Assembly (NCBI RefSeq): GCF_027596085.1
Contig: NC_072450.1
Coordinates: 31,215,676-31,279,675, forward strand
DNA length: 64,000 nucleotides
From: Anoplopoma fimbria
Taxonomy: Eukaryota > Chordata > Actinopteri > Perciformes > Anoplopomatidae
Direction of reading: 5' to 3'
Part shown: positions 34,868-48,613 of the stretch, one piece after another
Layout: each line of letters begins with the position of its first letter
Numbering within the stretch: the stretch's first letter is position 1
Position numbers and translations under genes: made by a program
The notes under the pieces: generated by a model
The model's input: only the letters and a program-made list of their open reading frames with translations
Told to the model about the DNA's origin: nothing
The model's database searches: none

Positions 34868-37800
34868 AAATAACAATAATAAAAATAAATTTACAAATCT
34901 CGGTCAAAATTAAACTGCACTGCATTCTCAGATTATATCATAAGGGACTTAAAACAGCGAGCAGAACAATGTAAGAAGACGCCTAAAAAAACCTGTAAAG
35001 TAAATAAAAATACCTTAAGGAGGAAAATTATTGGCACGGTAACATGTTTATCTGTCTGCCAGTGTCCGTGTGCATGTGTGTGAAATACATGGTGGAGAAA
35101 ACATCTTACAGATCAAAAGTGAAGTGCAGGAAACAAAAAAGAGAGAACGTGTGGCCGGCTGAGGCGCCAGGTTTAACCTTCAGAGAAACAATGAAATAGA
35201 CTGATCAAAGCCAATGACCTACTTTCCCTTGACTAACTCAATCCAACCCAAATTTACCTTGAGGGAAGGAAAGGGAGTCCTGGAAAGGGGAGGGATCCCT
35301 TGGGAGGAAGCGTGACGTGTTGGGGAAGATGCTATGAACATCAATAGAGAGTGAAGGGAAAAAAAACAACTGTGGCACAGGTACCCCCCCCCCCATCCCC
35401 CCAAATCCCCTACAACCCTTTATTGTGGTGTTCATCAAACATTAACGGTGAGGACGGAATGCCATAGAGGAAAACGTAGCGCTTTGAGAACAGTGGTGAT
35501 GAAAAGCCCCCAAATGCATCTGACAAGGAGTAAATATTGAATTGAAAGATAAACAAGGTGAATGGTCTTTATTATTCATGCCAATGGGGAGACAAGGAGA
35601 CGTGACGGCACGGAAAACAACACGTCCTTTATCTGTCTGGTCCTCTCATAAAGCAAGCACTCTCTCACATACACTGGAGGCAAGGTCAATGCAAAAACAC
35701 ACGTTGGCGTGGTTTTACGTTGTGTTTGTGTTGTTTCACTGCTCAACGCCGTCCAGAACAGGTAGAAAGTACTTCTGCGTTTCAACATTATCTCACATTA
35801 TCAGTTTTTCAATTCCCACCGAAACAACAGCAGCGCACACGGAGGCCTCTTTATGATCTGGCCATGGAGCACACTCCATTTCTATTCATGCGGTGTAGCA
35901 CCTTATTGCTAGCTGCTCTGCATTCAGTGGGTCTATTATCCCCACAGATCCATGCTTGGGATGCAAGGCTGGTCTACTTTGATTTCAGCTGTCCTCTCCT
36001 TTCAGCACCTTTGAAATGAAGCACAGTAGAGACGTGTGCGTGTCTGTCTTGGTCATGGCTATATTTGAATGCACAAACAGGCAGTGATCCCGGTGGATGA
36101 ATTTAAAATACATACTTAATTATGTGTTTGCATTAAGTTATATATATATTATGCTGACAATGCAGTTAATAATTGACAATAGTTGATGATCCATTTTTGC
36201 AGATATAGAAGTTTTCTGTTTTTTTGTTTTGTTCCAGCAGCTGGTCCACCACCATCCCAGAAATCATTGTAATTGCTCTGAAGTCAGTGTAAACCATCAA
36301 ATATTCTAAATGTTATCCTTTTAATTTGTTATAGTCATCTGTAGCGTTTCAAAATGATTAGGACAAGAAAGAGGGTTGTTTTGAAATCTTGTTGTTGGCA
36401 GTTTAAATTATGTATTCTAAGCTGATTGGAGCTAGTGTTAGGAAGTTAAACATTTGTAATTCCCTCTCTAATATCTATTCTGTATTTCTGTGAAAACTCC
36501 TCTTTAAACAACTGGATTTAATCAAGTTTCTCACAAAAATTACATTTTACACGATACTTTTGCACACATCTAGGCAATGTTTTAATGTCCATTCGCCCAA
36601 TAATCAATTTCACTGAACAGAGCCTGAACAGAACCTTCTTACATTAGCCGTTAGCAGTGCTGCCACCGTTACTAGCTCTCTGTACCATTATCAGGTGTCG
36701 TTTTAATTCACACTGTGATGGTTAAACTGCTTAGTTAATCCGCAGTTCACACGCATGCTGAACCGCGAGGGGGGATCCGTAAGGATAATGGATGGACATT
36801 GGTCCGTTACCCTACTATACAGAGATTTACCTTTTGAATCTGCAGGGATCCGTGGCTCTACAGAGAGTTACAGTGAGTTTCAGCTCATTGTTTAAATGTA
36901 TGGCCCGCAACCTTTACTGTGTTTGTTCACTCTCACTGGTCTTATGGTGACGTTTGGCCACGCCATTTAAATTAGATTAAAGCACTAGGTGGTCCTCTTA
37001 GCGTTAGATTTGAACGTGTCGGGACTGCTTGTCAATATATGCTGGTCACGTGCATAGTGTCCTTTCAAAATAAACTTTCATCTTCATAGGCAGTTAGGTT
37101 GAGTCAACAATACAACTAAGTTAGGTTTGGGAAGAGAGCATGGTTGATGTAACTTTACTTTCTAGCGACTCACATCACTTTTGAATCACATCACTAATGA
37201 GACACATGACTAGCACCTCAAGTGACTAAGCCATGACAAAGACTAAATCTCAACATTTACTTTATATTTTCCACGGGACATGAACAGCTGTCCCCTGGAC
37301 AAAGGTCTTGTGTTTGTTTGACCCATCCACCAGACCTCCAGCCCGCCCTTAGCAGACTCTCACACACATTATACGAGCTCATACCATCCACTAAGCCGTT
37401 GGTTTATATCGGAGTTAGGTGGCCATGAATGGTTATCTGTCTCTGTATGTCAGCTCTGTTTGAGCTTGGCGATTGTCCAGGTTAACCCTGCCTTTGACAA
37501 ATGTCACACGGGCGAAGAATACACTGGTTTCCTAGGCTGAACATGCTCTGCGATAATATTAATAGCTTAATAATGAAAGTATGGGGCTGTATCTATATAT
37601 TACAGTATCATAAATTAATGAAAACAGATGACCAAATTAGTTATTTGTTCAATATCAGATCTATATATGAACAGGACCCTCTGATAGCATATCTAGGGTA
37701 CATTTATAGGGCCCCTTAATAACCTCTGCTCTGCTGTCTTACTCTAGACATTTTTATAATAATGTTGGAAGTTTTGAATTGAATTCTGGCTCTACATTTA

Positions 37801-38068
37801 TTATTTAATGAGGTTAAGGAAAGATACTATCTTTGAATGAGTAAAGTGATAAAAAAAAGGTGGGTTGAGGTTTAAAAAAAAAAAACAACAGAAAGCCAAA
37901 ATCTGGAAATCTCTCTTTGCTCCTGATAAACAGTCCCTAACGTCACCTTGTCATTTTCCCGTCTAAATTCCCTGGTCAAAATTTAAATGTGAAAGAAATC
38001 TTAGTTTTCGGCCAAATTGTTGCAAAACTAATAACATTCACATCCGCCTCAGATATATGTTTATAAGA
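34868..38068. other. Unique DNA, no gene seen
   Basis: No coding region or mobile element was recognised. A C-run is at 35,384-35,396. Frames on both strands at 35,542-36,019 have no domain and overlap one another. Confidence 0.5.
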
Positions 38069-38220
38069 ATTAGCGTTAGCATGCTAAAACGCTAATCTAA
38101 GATAGTGAACATGTTGAGCATGACACCCTCTACATCAGTATGTCAGCATTGTCATTGTTAGCATGCTAAAGTTAGCATTCAGCTCAAAGCCCTGCTCTGT
38201 CTATGTAGCCTACAGCCTAG
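38069..38220 (+). repeat. TTAGCATGCTAA-type dispersed repeat, copy 4
   Basis: It runs GTTAGCATGCTAAAACGCTAA, GATAGTGAACATGTTGAGCA, CAGCATTGTCATTG, TTAGCATGCTAAAGTTAGCA and TTCAGCTCAAAGC. This is the most complete copy in the window and shares block order with the copy at 16,119. Confidence 0.65.
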
Positions 38221-40478
38221 CCAAATGCAGTTTTTATTTTATCTAACCATAGCAAAGCCACAGTGGTATTAGCCGCTTATCCCCGTCAAATGGTTTCCAA
38301 TGCATCATCTTCTATAGTAGCAACACAATTTTCATGATATTTATGTTACTACACTTATTCTCGGAGCTCAATTTACACATTTTGTGAGACTGGCCTTTTC
38401 CTGACCTCTGAGTTTCCCACACCATTACTGATATGCAAGAAATAATAGTCAAATTGCCCCCAGTAACAGTTCATCGGGGCAATTTGACAAGTTCCCTCTG
38501 GTCTGTCGTTCAAAATATCGTCATACACGTAAATAAATCCAATTAAAGAAATGAGAACACAAATCTAAATGCATCCATATGTCCAGTGTGCAGCACTTTC
38601 CAATTATCTGTAAGTTGTGTAAATAAAAACTCTTAGCATGTGTGTATTGTGTAAGTGAATGTTTGTGCGTATAAATGCATGCCTGTTGTGCGAATGTGTG
38701 GGAGTGCATGGATTGGACAGATGTTGTCTGGCAATCTGTCCCTCTGATCTGGGGCCAGATACCAAGGCATCTAACAACCCAGTGAAGTAGACACTATCAC
38801 ACACACACACACACACACTCACACACACCTCACCCCGATCCAACTTAAACTTGGCAGGCATTTACACAGAGGCAATCTTCCTCATCATTAGGCCGGCCAC
38901 CTTCTGTGAGAATACCAGGGGCAGCGTGACCCCGGCCTGTGGCCAGCGTCACCTTCCCCCTCGCCTCTTCCCACTGCAGCCACTCAGTCAATAGTCATTG
39001 TTTCACCTAGTGCCATCGTCTGCTTGAATGTGCCCGGCAAGCATTTTGCTGACAGTGATTTATAGGAAGTTGCCAAGTTCAACACCAACCTGAATGTGGA
39101 CAAATATGAAATAAATATCACTATGGCAGGGCAGGGCGAACGTTCAGATTGGAACAACTTTGGAAACCATTCGTTTGGAACATATTTAGGTTGTGATAGA
39201 ATAAAAACTGATAACAATCAGGCATAACTTAAGAGGATTTTTGGAGGATTATGTAATTGCTAGGTTGAACTTTGAAACCGTTTGATTGTGTCTTCCTTTT
39301 TTTGGGAAAAATATTAGTTGAGCTGATTCATTTGCATTTCTTTTTTTTAGTGATTGTGGTGTTAAAGGGCTCCTTTCTGTGGTGCCTCACACTGAATTTG
39401 TGATATTTCAATTCAGTTGTTTATCCAGAAAGTTGGGCATCTTTCAATACAATTTTTTACCCAAAGTTTCTATAGAAAATTGATCAGTTTCTCATGCTAA
39501 TAGCTTTTTTCTTTTTCTTTTTTCATTTATTATTCCTGCAAAAATTAAAACAACACATTTCTTATGTGGTTACATTTGATTTACAGCAAGTATCTACACG
39601 GTTTATCAGAAAATAAGCCGTTACAACGTGCAGAGAAATATCCAGGACTGCTAGAATTCCTCTCCAGTTGAGTCTCTCTCAGTTTTCTGCAGGTCTCCAT
39701 CCATCAGACTCACATCCTCGTCCAGATCTCTCAGTTATGCTCCCTGAGAATCTGGGCCACTTTCCCAACATTCCCTCCCTGGATAGTTTTCAAATCCCCA
39801 GACCACCCCCACTTTAAAGGACACCCTCGCTGTATATATATATATTTTCCCTCTTACATCTCATCTTTATCTTGACTCTTTTTCTTGCTCTCCGTCTCTC
39901 TCTTCCTTCCCAGATTGTTATATATGTCCCTGTGCCCAACTGAGTGATCCTGCTGATCAAAAAAAAAAATCGCCTCTGTTAGTTTTTCATCATATTCCAA
40001 CATCTCCCTTGGTGTTTCATTTGCCGCCAAGCTGAGTTTTTGGGCCATTGCTTGTGTGTAGTGCAGGGCTTCTCTCGGCACAGCAGTGGGATGGCTACAG
40101 CGCAGAGCTCACACTGCGTTTTGTTTTGTCCTTTTTTTCCTCGAGGCGGTGTGCATTCATCTCCATGTACTGCCCACACCGCCATAGACGCCGCCCGCTG
40201 TCGCCTGGTTTCAGCTGAGTGAAAACGTACTCCTGCACCCTCTCAGGCCAACTAATTATGGACTTTGATTATTCCCATTTTGTTTCAGTGAGTGCGGCGC
40301 CATCGCCAACAGGCGGGCCGGTAGAAAGGCCAGCACCATTGATTGTCTCAGTTTCGGGCCTAATTGAGCCAAATGGGAATGGCTGTTGCCAGAGTTCACT
40401 CTTCTCCAGTGTTTACATGCTGATCCACCAGAGAGACATTCATTACCGGCTCGCTGAAAACTCCTCTAGACATGCTCA

Positions 40479-40520
<42 letters not shown>

Positions 40521-42105
40521 TCATTCACACTCACATTTTGTAGTCATATTGACAAAGGGTTGAAGTTCTCAGAGGTTTGCACATACAGCTGGGCCTGCAG
40601 ATGCTGCTGGGAATTAATGCTGTTTTCTAATGGAGCTCGGGTCTACATCACAGAGCCATTATTTCTATCTCTCTAGCTTTCTCAACATCACAGTTCTTCT
40701 GTTCAACCCACACCGGCTTACGATTGCATGCAAGCGAGCTTGGTGTAAGATTTGCCGTCTGATTAAATCATTAAAAAGATTGCGTGCGAAGTTGCTCTCA
40801 GACATGTTAATTGTGGTCAAGCAATTTAGCATAGCAGGCAATGAGCTTATTTGCAAGCATTTCTTTAAGAGAAGTGCCCTGGGACATGACTTTCATTCAC
40901 CCTTGTGCTAGAAATGCAAACACTCTTATTGAATCAAAACCAAAGCTGTGTTTTTTTTTACCAGTTTGAAGCTGTGCTGATTTTTAAAAGAGGGTACTTT
41001 GTCATTATTGCTTTTGAAAACCCTGACCGTAAAAGCTATCGTGTCCAACAGGTGCCTGCAGTTCCTCTCTGCGAAGCTCCATTATGCCATAAAACAACCT
41101 CTAATGAAAAGATGTCTCTCCTTCCTCCTTAGTTATTAGCTCACGGAAAAATCTGTCAGAGTAGTTTCGATTAGTTTGAAGTGTTTCGAGTATGATGGCA
41201 TTTTTAGTTTTGGCTCCTCTCCACTCCTAAACCGTTTAATAAAGATAAAACTGTATTTTGACATTTGGCTCAAGTGAAAAGGCAGCAGGGAGGATTCACA
41301 GGCATTGAACTTCTGTGGTTACTCATGTCTGTACAGCAGCAGTAACATGGCGAGGCAATGGGTCGTTTGAGGCAAGTGGGGCAACAAAAGTGTGGGTCTT
41401 AGTGGTGCAGTAACTTAATTAATTATAAATGAATGCATGACACAAACAAAAATCCTTGGCTACGCTTGGCTAGAGTGGCCGCTATGGGGGAATAGTTCCA
41501 CGCTTGCAAAGTCAGGTGTCCCAAGTGTAGGAAAAACAACGGGCATGTCCAAGGCCTTCGGCAATGAAAGCGGATGGCACCATTTTGATGCCAAGTGGGT
41601 CTGATTGGCTGTCGCCCTGCAAACTGGGCTGACTCGGCAGAGCAACCCAGATAGACAGCACATGCAAACGGGGAATTTAGCAGTTTAACAGCACACTGAG
41701 GAGAACACCTGCTCAGTCCGACTGTCACCTGTGTTAATCTGTGTGGGATTGTGAAATACTGCATCATGGAAAATTGTAGCAATGTGTCATTTTCGGGGGT
41801 TTTGCCTCTGTGCAAAGTAGTACTTGCTCCACCATGTTATTCATCTAAAAATGCAACTGAGTACATTGATAATAACATTTTCAATAAGCCACAATGTGTA
41901 GGATGTGTATGTGATGATTCAGACTAAAGCTAGGGGCCGGTAGGTGCATGACAGCTAGAGGAAATACAATACAATTCTGAAACGAAGTAGATGAACAAAA
42001 CACAGTGATACACGCATGTTCACTAAACAGAATAACCCCCCCCCCCATGTTTTTAGTGGTCATGTCAATGCATGTTTTCATCTTCAACACCAACTCGTCA
42101 ACATA
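38221..42105. other. Unique DNA with microsatellites, no gene seen
   Basis: It holds a 13-bp inverted repeat at 38,448-38,488, (CA)n at 38,798-38,828, a (TA)n run near 39,833-39,846 and (CA)n at 40,479-40,519. Blocks 38,860-39,130 and 40,230-40,470 are unique and repeat-free and could be conserved non-coding DNA. The 130-codon minus-strand frame at 41,423-41,815 has no recognisable domain. Confidence 0.5.
40479..40519. repeat. (CA)n microsatellite
   Basis: About 20 CA units. Confidence 0.95.
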
Positions 42106-42107
42106 TA

Positions 42108-43470
42108 CAGTGGGTACGGAAAGTATTCAGACCCCTTTAAAATTTTCATTTTTTTTTTTGCATCACTCAACCCATCTTGACAGAAAAAAACAGAAATGTA
42201 GAAATTTTTGCAAATTTATTAAAAAAGAAAAACTGAAATATCACATGGTCATAAGTATTCAGACCCTTTGCTGTGACACTCATATTTAACTCACATGCTG
42301 TCCATTTCTTCTGATCCTCCTTGAGATGGTTCTACTCCTTCATTGGAGTCCAGCTGTGTTTAATTAAACTGATTGGACTTGATTAGGAAAGGCACACACC
42401 TGTCTATATAAGACCTTACAGCTCACAGTGCATGTCAGAACAAATGAGAATCATGAGGTCGAAGGAACTGCCCAAGGAGCTCAGAGACAGAATTGTGGCA
42501 AGGCACAGATCTGGCCAAGGTTACAAAAGAATTTCTGCAGCACTCAAGGTTCCTAAGAGCACAGTGGCCTCCATAATCCTTAAATGGAAGAAGTATGGGA
42601 TGACCAGAACTCTTCCTAGACCTGGCCGTCCAGCCAAACTGAGCAATCGTGGGAGAAGAGCCTTGGTGAGAGAGGTAAAGAAGAACCCAAAGATCACTGT
42701 GGCTGAGCTCCAGAGATGCAGTAGGGAGATGGGAGAAAGTTCCACAAAGTCAACTATCACTGCAGCCCTCCACCAGTCGGGGCTTTATGGCAGAGTGGCC
42801 CGACGGAAGCCTCTCCTCAGTGCAAGACATATGAAAGCCCGCATAGAGTTTGCCAAAAAACACATGGAGGACTCCCAAACTATGAGAAATAAGATTCTCT
42901 GGTCTGATGAGACCAAGATTGAACTTTTTGGCGTTAATTCTAAGCGGTATGTGTGGAGAAAACCAGGCACTGCTCATCACCTGCCCAATACAATCCCAAC
43001 AGTGAAACATGGTGGTGGCAGCATCATGCTATGGGGGTGTTTTTCAGCTGCAGGGACAGGACGACTGGTTGCAATTGTACAGAGATATCCTGGAAGAAAA
43101 CCTCCTCCAGAGTGCTCAGGACCTCAGACTGGGCCGAAGGTTCACCTTCCAACAAGACAATGACCCGAAGCACACAGCTAAAATAACAAAGGAAACCCAA
43201 TTGCATCTCGGAACAAGTCTGTGACCATTCTTGACTGGCCCAGCCAGAGCCCTGACCTAAACCCAATTGAGCATCTCTGTTTTTCTCATTCAGTTTTTCT
43301 TTTTTAATAAATTTGCGAAAATTTCTACATTTCTGTTTTTTTCTGTCAAGATGGGTTGCTGAGTGTACATTAATGCGAAAAAAAATGAACTTTTTCGATT
43401 TTAGCAAATGGCTGCAATGAAACAAAGGGTGAAAAATTTAAAGGGGTCTGAATACTTTCCGTACCCACTG
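42108..43470 (+). mobile_element. Tc1-like DNA transposon, both ends present, internally deleted
   Basis: The left end begins CAGTGGGTACGGAAAGTATT and the right end is its reverse complement, ending at 43,470. Target duplications are TA at 42,106-42,107 and TA at 43,471-43,472. The inverted repeat is long and imperfect, about 200 bp: an inner block with AACCCATCTTGACAG also recurs inverted near 43,340-43,365. The element is 1,363 bp, somewhat short for this family because the end of the transposase gene is deleted and joined to the right terminal repeat. Confidence 0.95.
42432..43285 (+). pseudogene. Tc1-like transposase (DD34E type), broken
   Basis: The transposase would bind the terminal repeats and move the element by cut and paste in the nucleus. 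The first frame (42,432 to about 43,075) carries the paired-like helix-turn-helix region (RSGQGYKRISAALKVPKSTV, residues 26-45), the GRPAKL linker (65-70), a second DNA-binding helix region (about 75-125) and the first catalytic Asp in WSDETK (Asp159). The glycine-rich [13 protein letters not shown] box is at 193-205. After GRLVAI (residue 215) the frame is lost. Compared with the family as I know it, about 23 bases are missing. The second catalytic Asp (QQDNDPKHT) is in the frame of 43,009-43,224, and the Glu segment (SPDLNPIEHL) follows in yet another frame near 43,246-43,277. The rest of the C-terminus is deleted. No active protein is possible. Confidence 0.93.
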
Positions 43471-44639
43471 TATATAACAACGTATTTCACACAGATGGCA
43501 CAATCATTGCATTTTTCTGCATGTAACGTCTGGTGCTTTTCTAAAAATACATCTCCAAACCACATATTACATTTATGTGTTTAATGATAGACAGCACTTT
43601 AAAGATTTTTTATGTTAGATAAGTAAGGACTTGGTCTTTAAATACATAATTGCTTCCTTTCAAACATGCAGAGGGAGAGAAGGTCTGAAATATTTAATTA
43701 TATGAATCAGTCATCATGCACATACAAATTTGCACTATTTTTTTCAGCTGTGGTACAGCAGCTGCAGCACCAATGTCCAGCAGTCTGCTGGACTGCCCGA
43801 CATGTTTAGATTGTCATAGGTTTTCATTGAGATTAAGATTATACTGTGCATACATTAACAGCCATTTTTTCTCCCTTCAGCAATCCCACGTTTGGTATAA
43901 TTTGATGCTTTACATACTTTGTGAAGTACAAATTATAATCATGCATGTCTTCAAATGGATTTGGAATTAACAGATTGTATTATTTATATGTAGAAAAACA
44001 TTATTTTTTTAAATTGCTGTTTGAAAGTATTACAGTTTGCTTGTCTGTTTCTTTCCGTTCTGCTGCACAGTAACCCACATTTCTTGGCATCTACTGGCAT
44101 TGTTCATTGTTGTGTTGCTCTACCTCCTTATTTCTAGTCTTTCTGTGATGAAGGACATTGTACTGTCGGACTACAACTACCAAGTACAGCCAATGGGGAT
44201 TTCCATTCCATCTGCTGGTTGTGGTGCACACAACAACTGCTGTGTTGAAATTAAAATACAAAAGTCCTTAAGTGGCCCACTGCTGATACCAGGTATTGAT
44301 GCCACACAGGACTGTTCCTGGTTCAGATTGGCAAAGCAAACGAGAGACAACTGTATAATATTTTTAGTTAAAAATGATTAAAAGCAACGATAGAAAAATG
44401 GTGACACGCATGTGAGAGATTAAAGTCCATGTGGAGAGATAACAACTCTTAAATACACATATGCCTTTGATCTGTATTAAACATGTTAAGTAAACTGCTC
44501 TTAGCAACCGTCTCCCAACAAAAATGAGCAGAAATCATCGGTGTCGGGTTAAATATAAAGTGAAACCAAAAGCCCATTCAGTCAGCCAAGAAATATTTTC
44601 TCTTAACGCCAATTGCTTTGGTTGTAAAATGACCATTTC

Positions 44640-45062
44640 ACTCTTACAGCTCTTTTAAACCATGTTTCAAGAAGCAAAGAGCTGCTGTTTTGGGTTAAAT
44701 AACTCTAATAAACCGACATACCGCTCCTGCCCCAGCACTACGCCGCAGACTGTGTTAGCTGCGGGTGAGCATTTACTAGCAAAAGAGCTAGCTGTTTTTC
44801 CTCAAGAGCTGGTGAGAAGCATTCCCGAGCCAAAAGGAGTGAATATTATTTAGTCAGGTGGCCAAAAACACAACTCAAAATAAATGCTTAAGATTCCTGT
44901 TGTTTGTGTGTAAATAGGCAACACACATTCTCCATTAAACCTTTTCAAAGATGATAATATGTCAGTGTTTTGTTTACAGCTTGTTTCGATCCACTTCCTC
45001 AAGTGGCCAAAAAGAAAAAAAAAAATCACTGCTGCTTTAAAATAAGGTTCAATGCACAACAA
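44640..45062. repeat. Possible unclassified teleost dispersed repeat
   Basis: The order of blocks AAAGAGCTAGCTGT, GAGCTGGTGAGA, CCTGTTGTTTGTGTGTAAAT, TGTTTACAGCTTGTTTC and AAGTGGCCAAAAAGAAA is familiar to me from fish interspersed repeats. I cannot assign a class and see no second copy in this window. Boundaries are approximate. Confidence 0.3.
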
Positions 45063-46491
45063 GAACTGTTAACATCTTTTTGCAAAACCCTTGCCTAAAC
45101 CACAAGACATTGTGGTTTCTCCTAGTTCAGTTCTGTGAAAGCTGCTTTTAGATAGAGCTATAAATTACAAGTAGTATTAACACTCACTGTGAAAGCATAT
45201 AAGGAACAATGAATGTCCTACTTCATATCCTTACATCTTACGTTTTAATACCAACACTTCATGCTTCTCCGTGAAAAACTGAACAACTTTTGAAATTTTT
45301 CATAAAACTCCTCCTACAGAGGAAAAAAAAAAACTCCACAGCATCACTTGTTTGTAGTATTTTGTTCGGCTAACAAACTGCCGGCACGCGACAACAGTCT
45401 CAAAGCCTTCGGAGAGAGAGGGGAGAGAAATATAAATCCTGTGAGATAAATCCGTGCCAGCGGCGAGCCCGAGACGCCAACGTGAAGCCGTATTTCATGC
45501 CGGGGCTCCTTCATTGAGGTCGGATTATCAGGGAGAGTAAGTGATGCAAAGGGAATACAATGTCACCACTGCTTACATATGGATGATATGATTAAGGTGC
45601 TATAAGCCAAGGCTTTGACACTGACACACAATCCAGGTGGCAAGTACATGTTTATGGCATCCGTATCTACGTGAACACAGTGTGAATGTGAATGTCACAC
45701 TCTGGCTGCGTGTCTCGCCGGTTGCTATCTTGATTTGATTGTCAAAAATTCTTGGAGGGGGGAACAGATGATAGAGCGGGTGATACGTGGGTTGATGCAT
45801 CAAGATAATTCACTTTACATCTTTTTTGATAGACCTCTTCTCCACACAGTCGTCGTTAAAATGAAAAATCCCTTTCATAAGACCACCGCAATGTTCATTA
45901 TGCCATTATGTGGGAGTGCAGCATTTCTTTCTCTTACGACAGAATTTTTATTCTTTGACTGACTTGGCAGCCATTAATAGTGTTCAACTGCCATCCAACT
46001 TTAGAATAGACCATTATCCTGTTGCGCCGTCCTCATAGAAAAAGTGTGAACATTGACTCCGATAACCCGAGTGGCAAAGGCAGAAATGAACAATTATCAT
46101 ACCACATGTCTCCGCTGCCATTGATAAAAGGACCTTCTTTAAATGGGGGGCGATTACTGTAACCATGTGCAATTTAACATGATCGACTCAATAGCTGATG
46201 GGACTTTAATGCTAGAGAAACTCTGTCCACCTGAAAGGCTCAGGCCAATATTGATTATGGCAGCATTAAACATTTAAGTAATCACTGCACTTAGTTAAAT
46301 GATTGTGTAATGAATAATAGATGAGATGGAAGGCGGACAGGGTAATAAATGGTCTGGGGAATAATATCTGGCCCTGTGATATTCAGCCATGCCTCTACAT
46401 CCACAAGGACGCCCGCTTTTTTTATTTATTTTTAAGCTGCGCCAGCTCTCTCACTCTACTGTCTCATGAATAAGAGTGTTTACCTATAGGG

Positions 46492-46493
<2 letters not shown>

Positions 46494-46561
<68 letters not shown>

Positions 46562-46569
46562 CACACACA
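46494..46569. repeat. (CA)n microsatellite
   Basis: About 37 CA units with one missing base near 46,560. Confidence 0.95.
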
Positions 46570-46724
46570 GCATGTTCAGGAATCTGTGGGGGTTTAATCG
46601 ATTCACATTACTCTTGTCGAAATGCTCAATGTGAGTGCAGCACTTATTCCCCAAGAGTTAGACCGCTATTGGGCTATTTGATTAAGTATCGCAAAGAACA
46701 TAGACTTTCTAAAACTAAAACTAA

Positions 46725-46775
46725 AATCTATTCTATTCTCTTCTTTTCTTTTTCTATTCCATTCTTTTCTATTTG
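46725..46775. repeat. Pyrimidine-rich (TTCTATTC)-like degenerate repeat
   Basis: A run of TTCTTTTC/TATTCTATTC variants on the plus strand. Confidence 0.7.
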
Positions 46776-47033
46776 GTTGCCCTGAGAGCTCAGTGCAGTG
46801 CGACTTCAGAAAACACTATACAAATAGACAAAACACAATTTAATGAAGCATTTTCATTCATTTGAAATATATGCAGCTTGATATAACAGATTGTACCGTA
46901 ACAGCAGAAAACACAATCAAATACAGAAATTCATTGGTAATACAAACAGCAATTTCTCTTCTCTTATAGGCTGTGATGGAGTAGATTGTACGTCAGCTGT
47001 GTGTGAGAGAGAGTCAGGTCAATAACGCCCATC

Positions 47034-47093
47034 CACACACACACACACACACACACTTACACACACGTACTGTATGCGCACACACACACACAT
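47034..47093. repeat. Compound (CA)n repeat
   Basis: Two (CA)n tracts separated by CTTACACACACGTACTGTAT-like sequence. Confidence 0.85.
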
Positions 47094-47615
47094 CCCACTG
47101 ACGTGCTGTGTGTGCGTGGGAAGGACACCTTCCTCAATCACCACATGTAAATGTGCTGAAGCCCGTTTACAACACAGTCCTGTCGTGTCTGATAAATTCG
47201 CCTCTCTCTCTGTGTTTATCACGTCAAGACGACTTCACTGGTTCCTCTTTAGCCCCCGCCGACTCTCTCCCGTCCACATGCGTTTTGCTCGAAGCCCCTC
47301 ATTTCCTTGGCGATCGGGGTGGGGGCACACAAGTGAGACAGCTTGGTAATTAGTTCTCGAGCGTGCTCTTGCTAAATATTCCTGCCTAATGACGAGGCAG
47401 GCAGGCGCACTACGCCTAACGGCCTGGGGTTCAGTTCGGTTCTGCGAGCTCTGATCGTAATCCAAAGTTGTAATAAAATCTACAGCACGATGCAATAAAT
47501 AAATAAATAAAAAACTGTGAATAAATAAAAGAAAGTAGATGTTAGGGCACACTTTGAAAAGTACATCAAAAGCAGCGATTTGTCAGCCATCAATAGTTTT
47601 TCCAGCGGGTTGCCC

Positions 47616-47619
<4 letters not shown>

Positions 47620-47651
<32 letters not shown>

Positions 47652-47670
47652 CTCTGGCTCTCTCTCTCAT
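47620..47670. repeat. (CT)n microsatellite
   Basis: Two (CT)n tracts separated by a short GTGTCTCTGG interruption. Confidence 0.9.
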
Positions 47671-48613
47671 TTAGTTAGATGATTGCCTCCTGCAGCCCCG
47701 GGGAGCGATAACAACCACCAAGTCTATTACTTCCTACAGCACTTTAACTCCTGACAATATGAAACACTCGATAACAACGGAACCTACCCCGTGTTCCTAT
47801 AGTCTATTAGCCAAACACCAATTCTCTCCAGCAGCACGCGTCGATACAAGGGAACCCCGGAGTAACATTATCCACATTGAAATGACTCAGAGGAGAATCA
47901 TGCAAGTCGGTTGCATCAAAATTGGCGTAATGAAAAAAGAAAAAAATAATTCTGGGAAACACATAAAGGAAGCTAATAGAGAAACAGAAAAAGTAACGAG
48001 CAAACAAACAAACACAACGGGGCTGATGGGTGATGTGGGTCCACTATTTGTAAACGCCTCCTTTTTTGGGATGAGGTGATGTTAGGATGTGTGGCATCTC
48101 ACATACGGGTACACACATAGAGTCACGTGGACGCCGCTGTGTTGTCCCAGCGTGCTAATGGCCGGGGTACTGCGCATCCAGATGCTAACCACGCGTTCTT
48201 CCCCGATGCAGCGGGGCACGGTGCAGTCCAGCCTCGCAGGGCTCAGGTGTTAATTTATGCTGCCGCACCACTTTTCCCCCTGACTGCACAGCCTGACCCC
48301 GGCCCAGCGTGTCTCACGGCGGGGGGCTGCTTCTCTGTCCGAGCAGGCCCAGTCCCTTCTCCAAAATGAGCTGAGCTTTCCTGCAAGGAAAAAAAAAAGA
48401 AAAGGCCAGTATAAACATAATGAAAAGGGGTTTTGACAGATGTTTGGCAGCAGTTATACACATATCAAAAGTGCAGTGCAGTGCTGGGATTAACTCAGCC
48501 ACTGTTGTAAATCACAGATAATTAGCAGTGTGGAAATACTTGCATCATGTAGCCATGAGGAAGAAAACAAAGGAGTGGAAAAAACAAAAGCAAACACAAA
48601 TGACACAGGGCTA

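Noticed and set aside
41423..41815. 130-codon minus-strand frame
   Set aside because: No domain, no transmembrane or signal pattern that stands out, and no exon-like borders. The length is within chance for this much sequence.
44037..44381. 114-codon plus-strand frame with a hydrophobic N-terminus
   Set aside because: There is no known domain. The hydrophobic start comes from T-rich DNA, and the stretch may be part of an old repeat.
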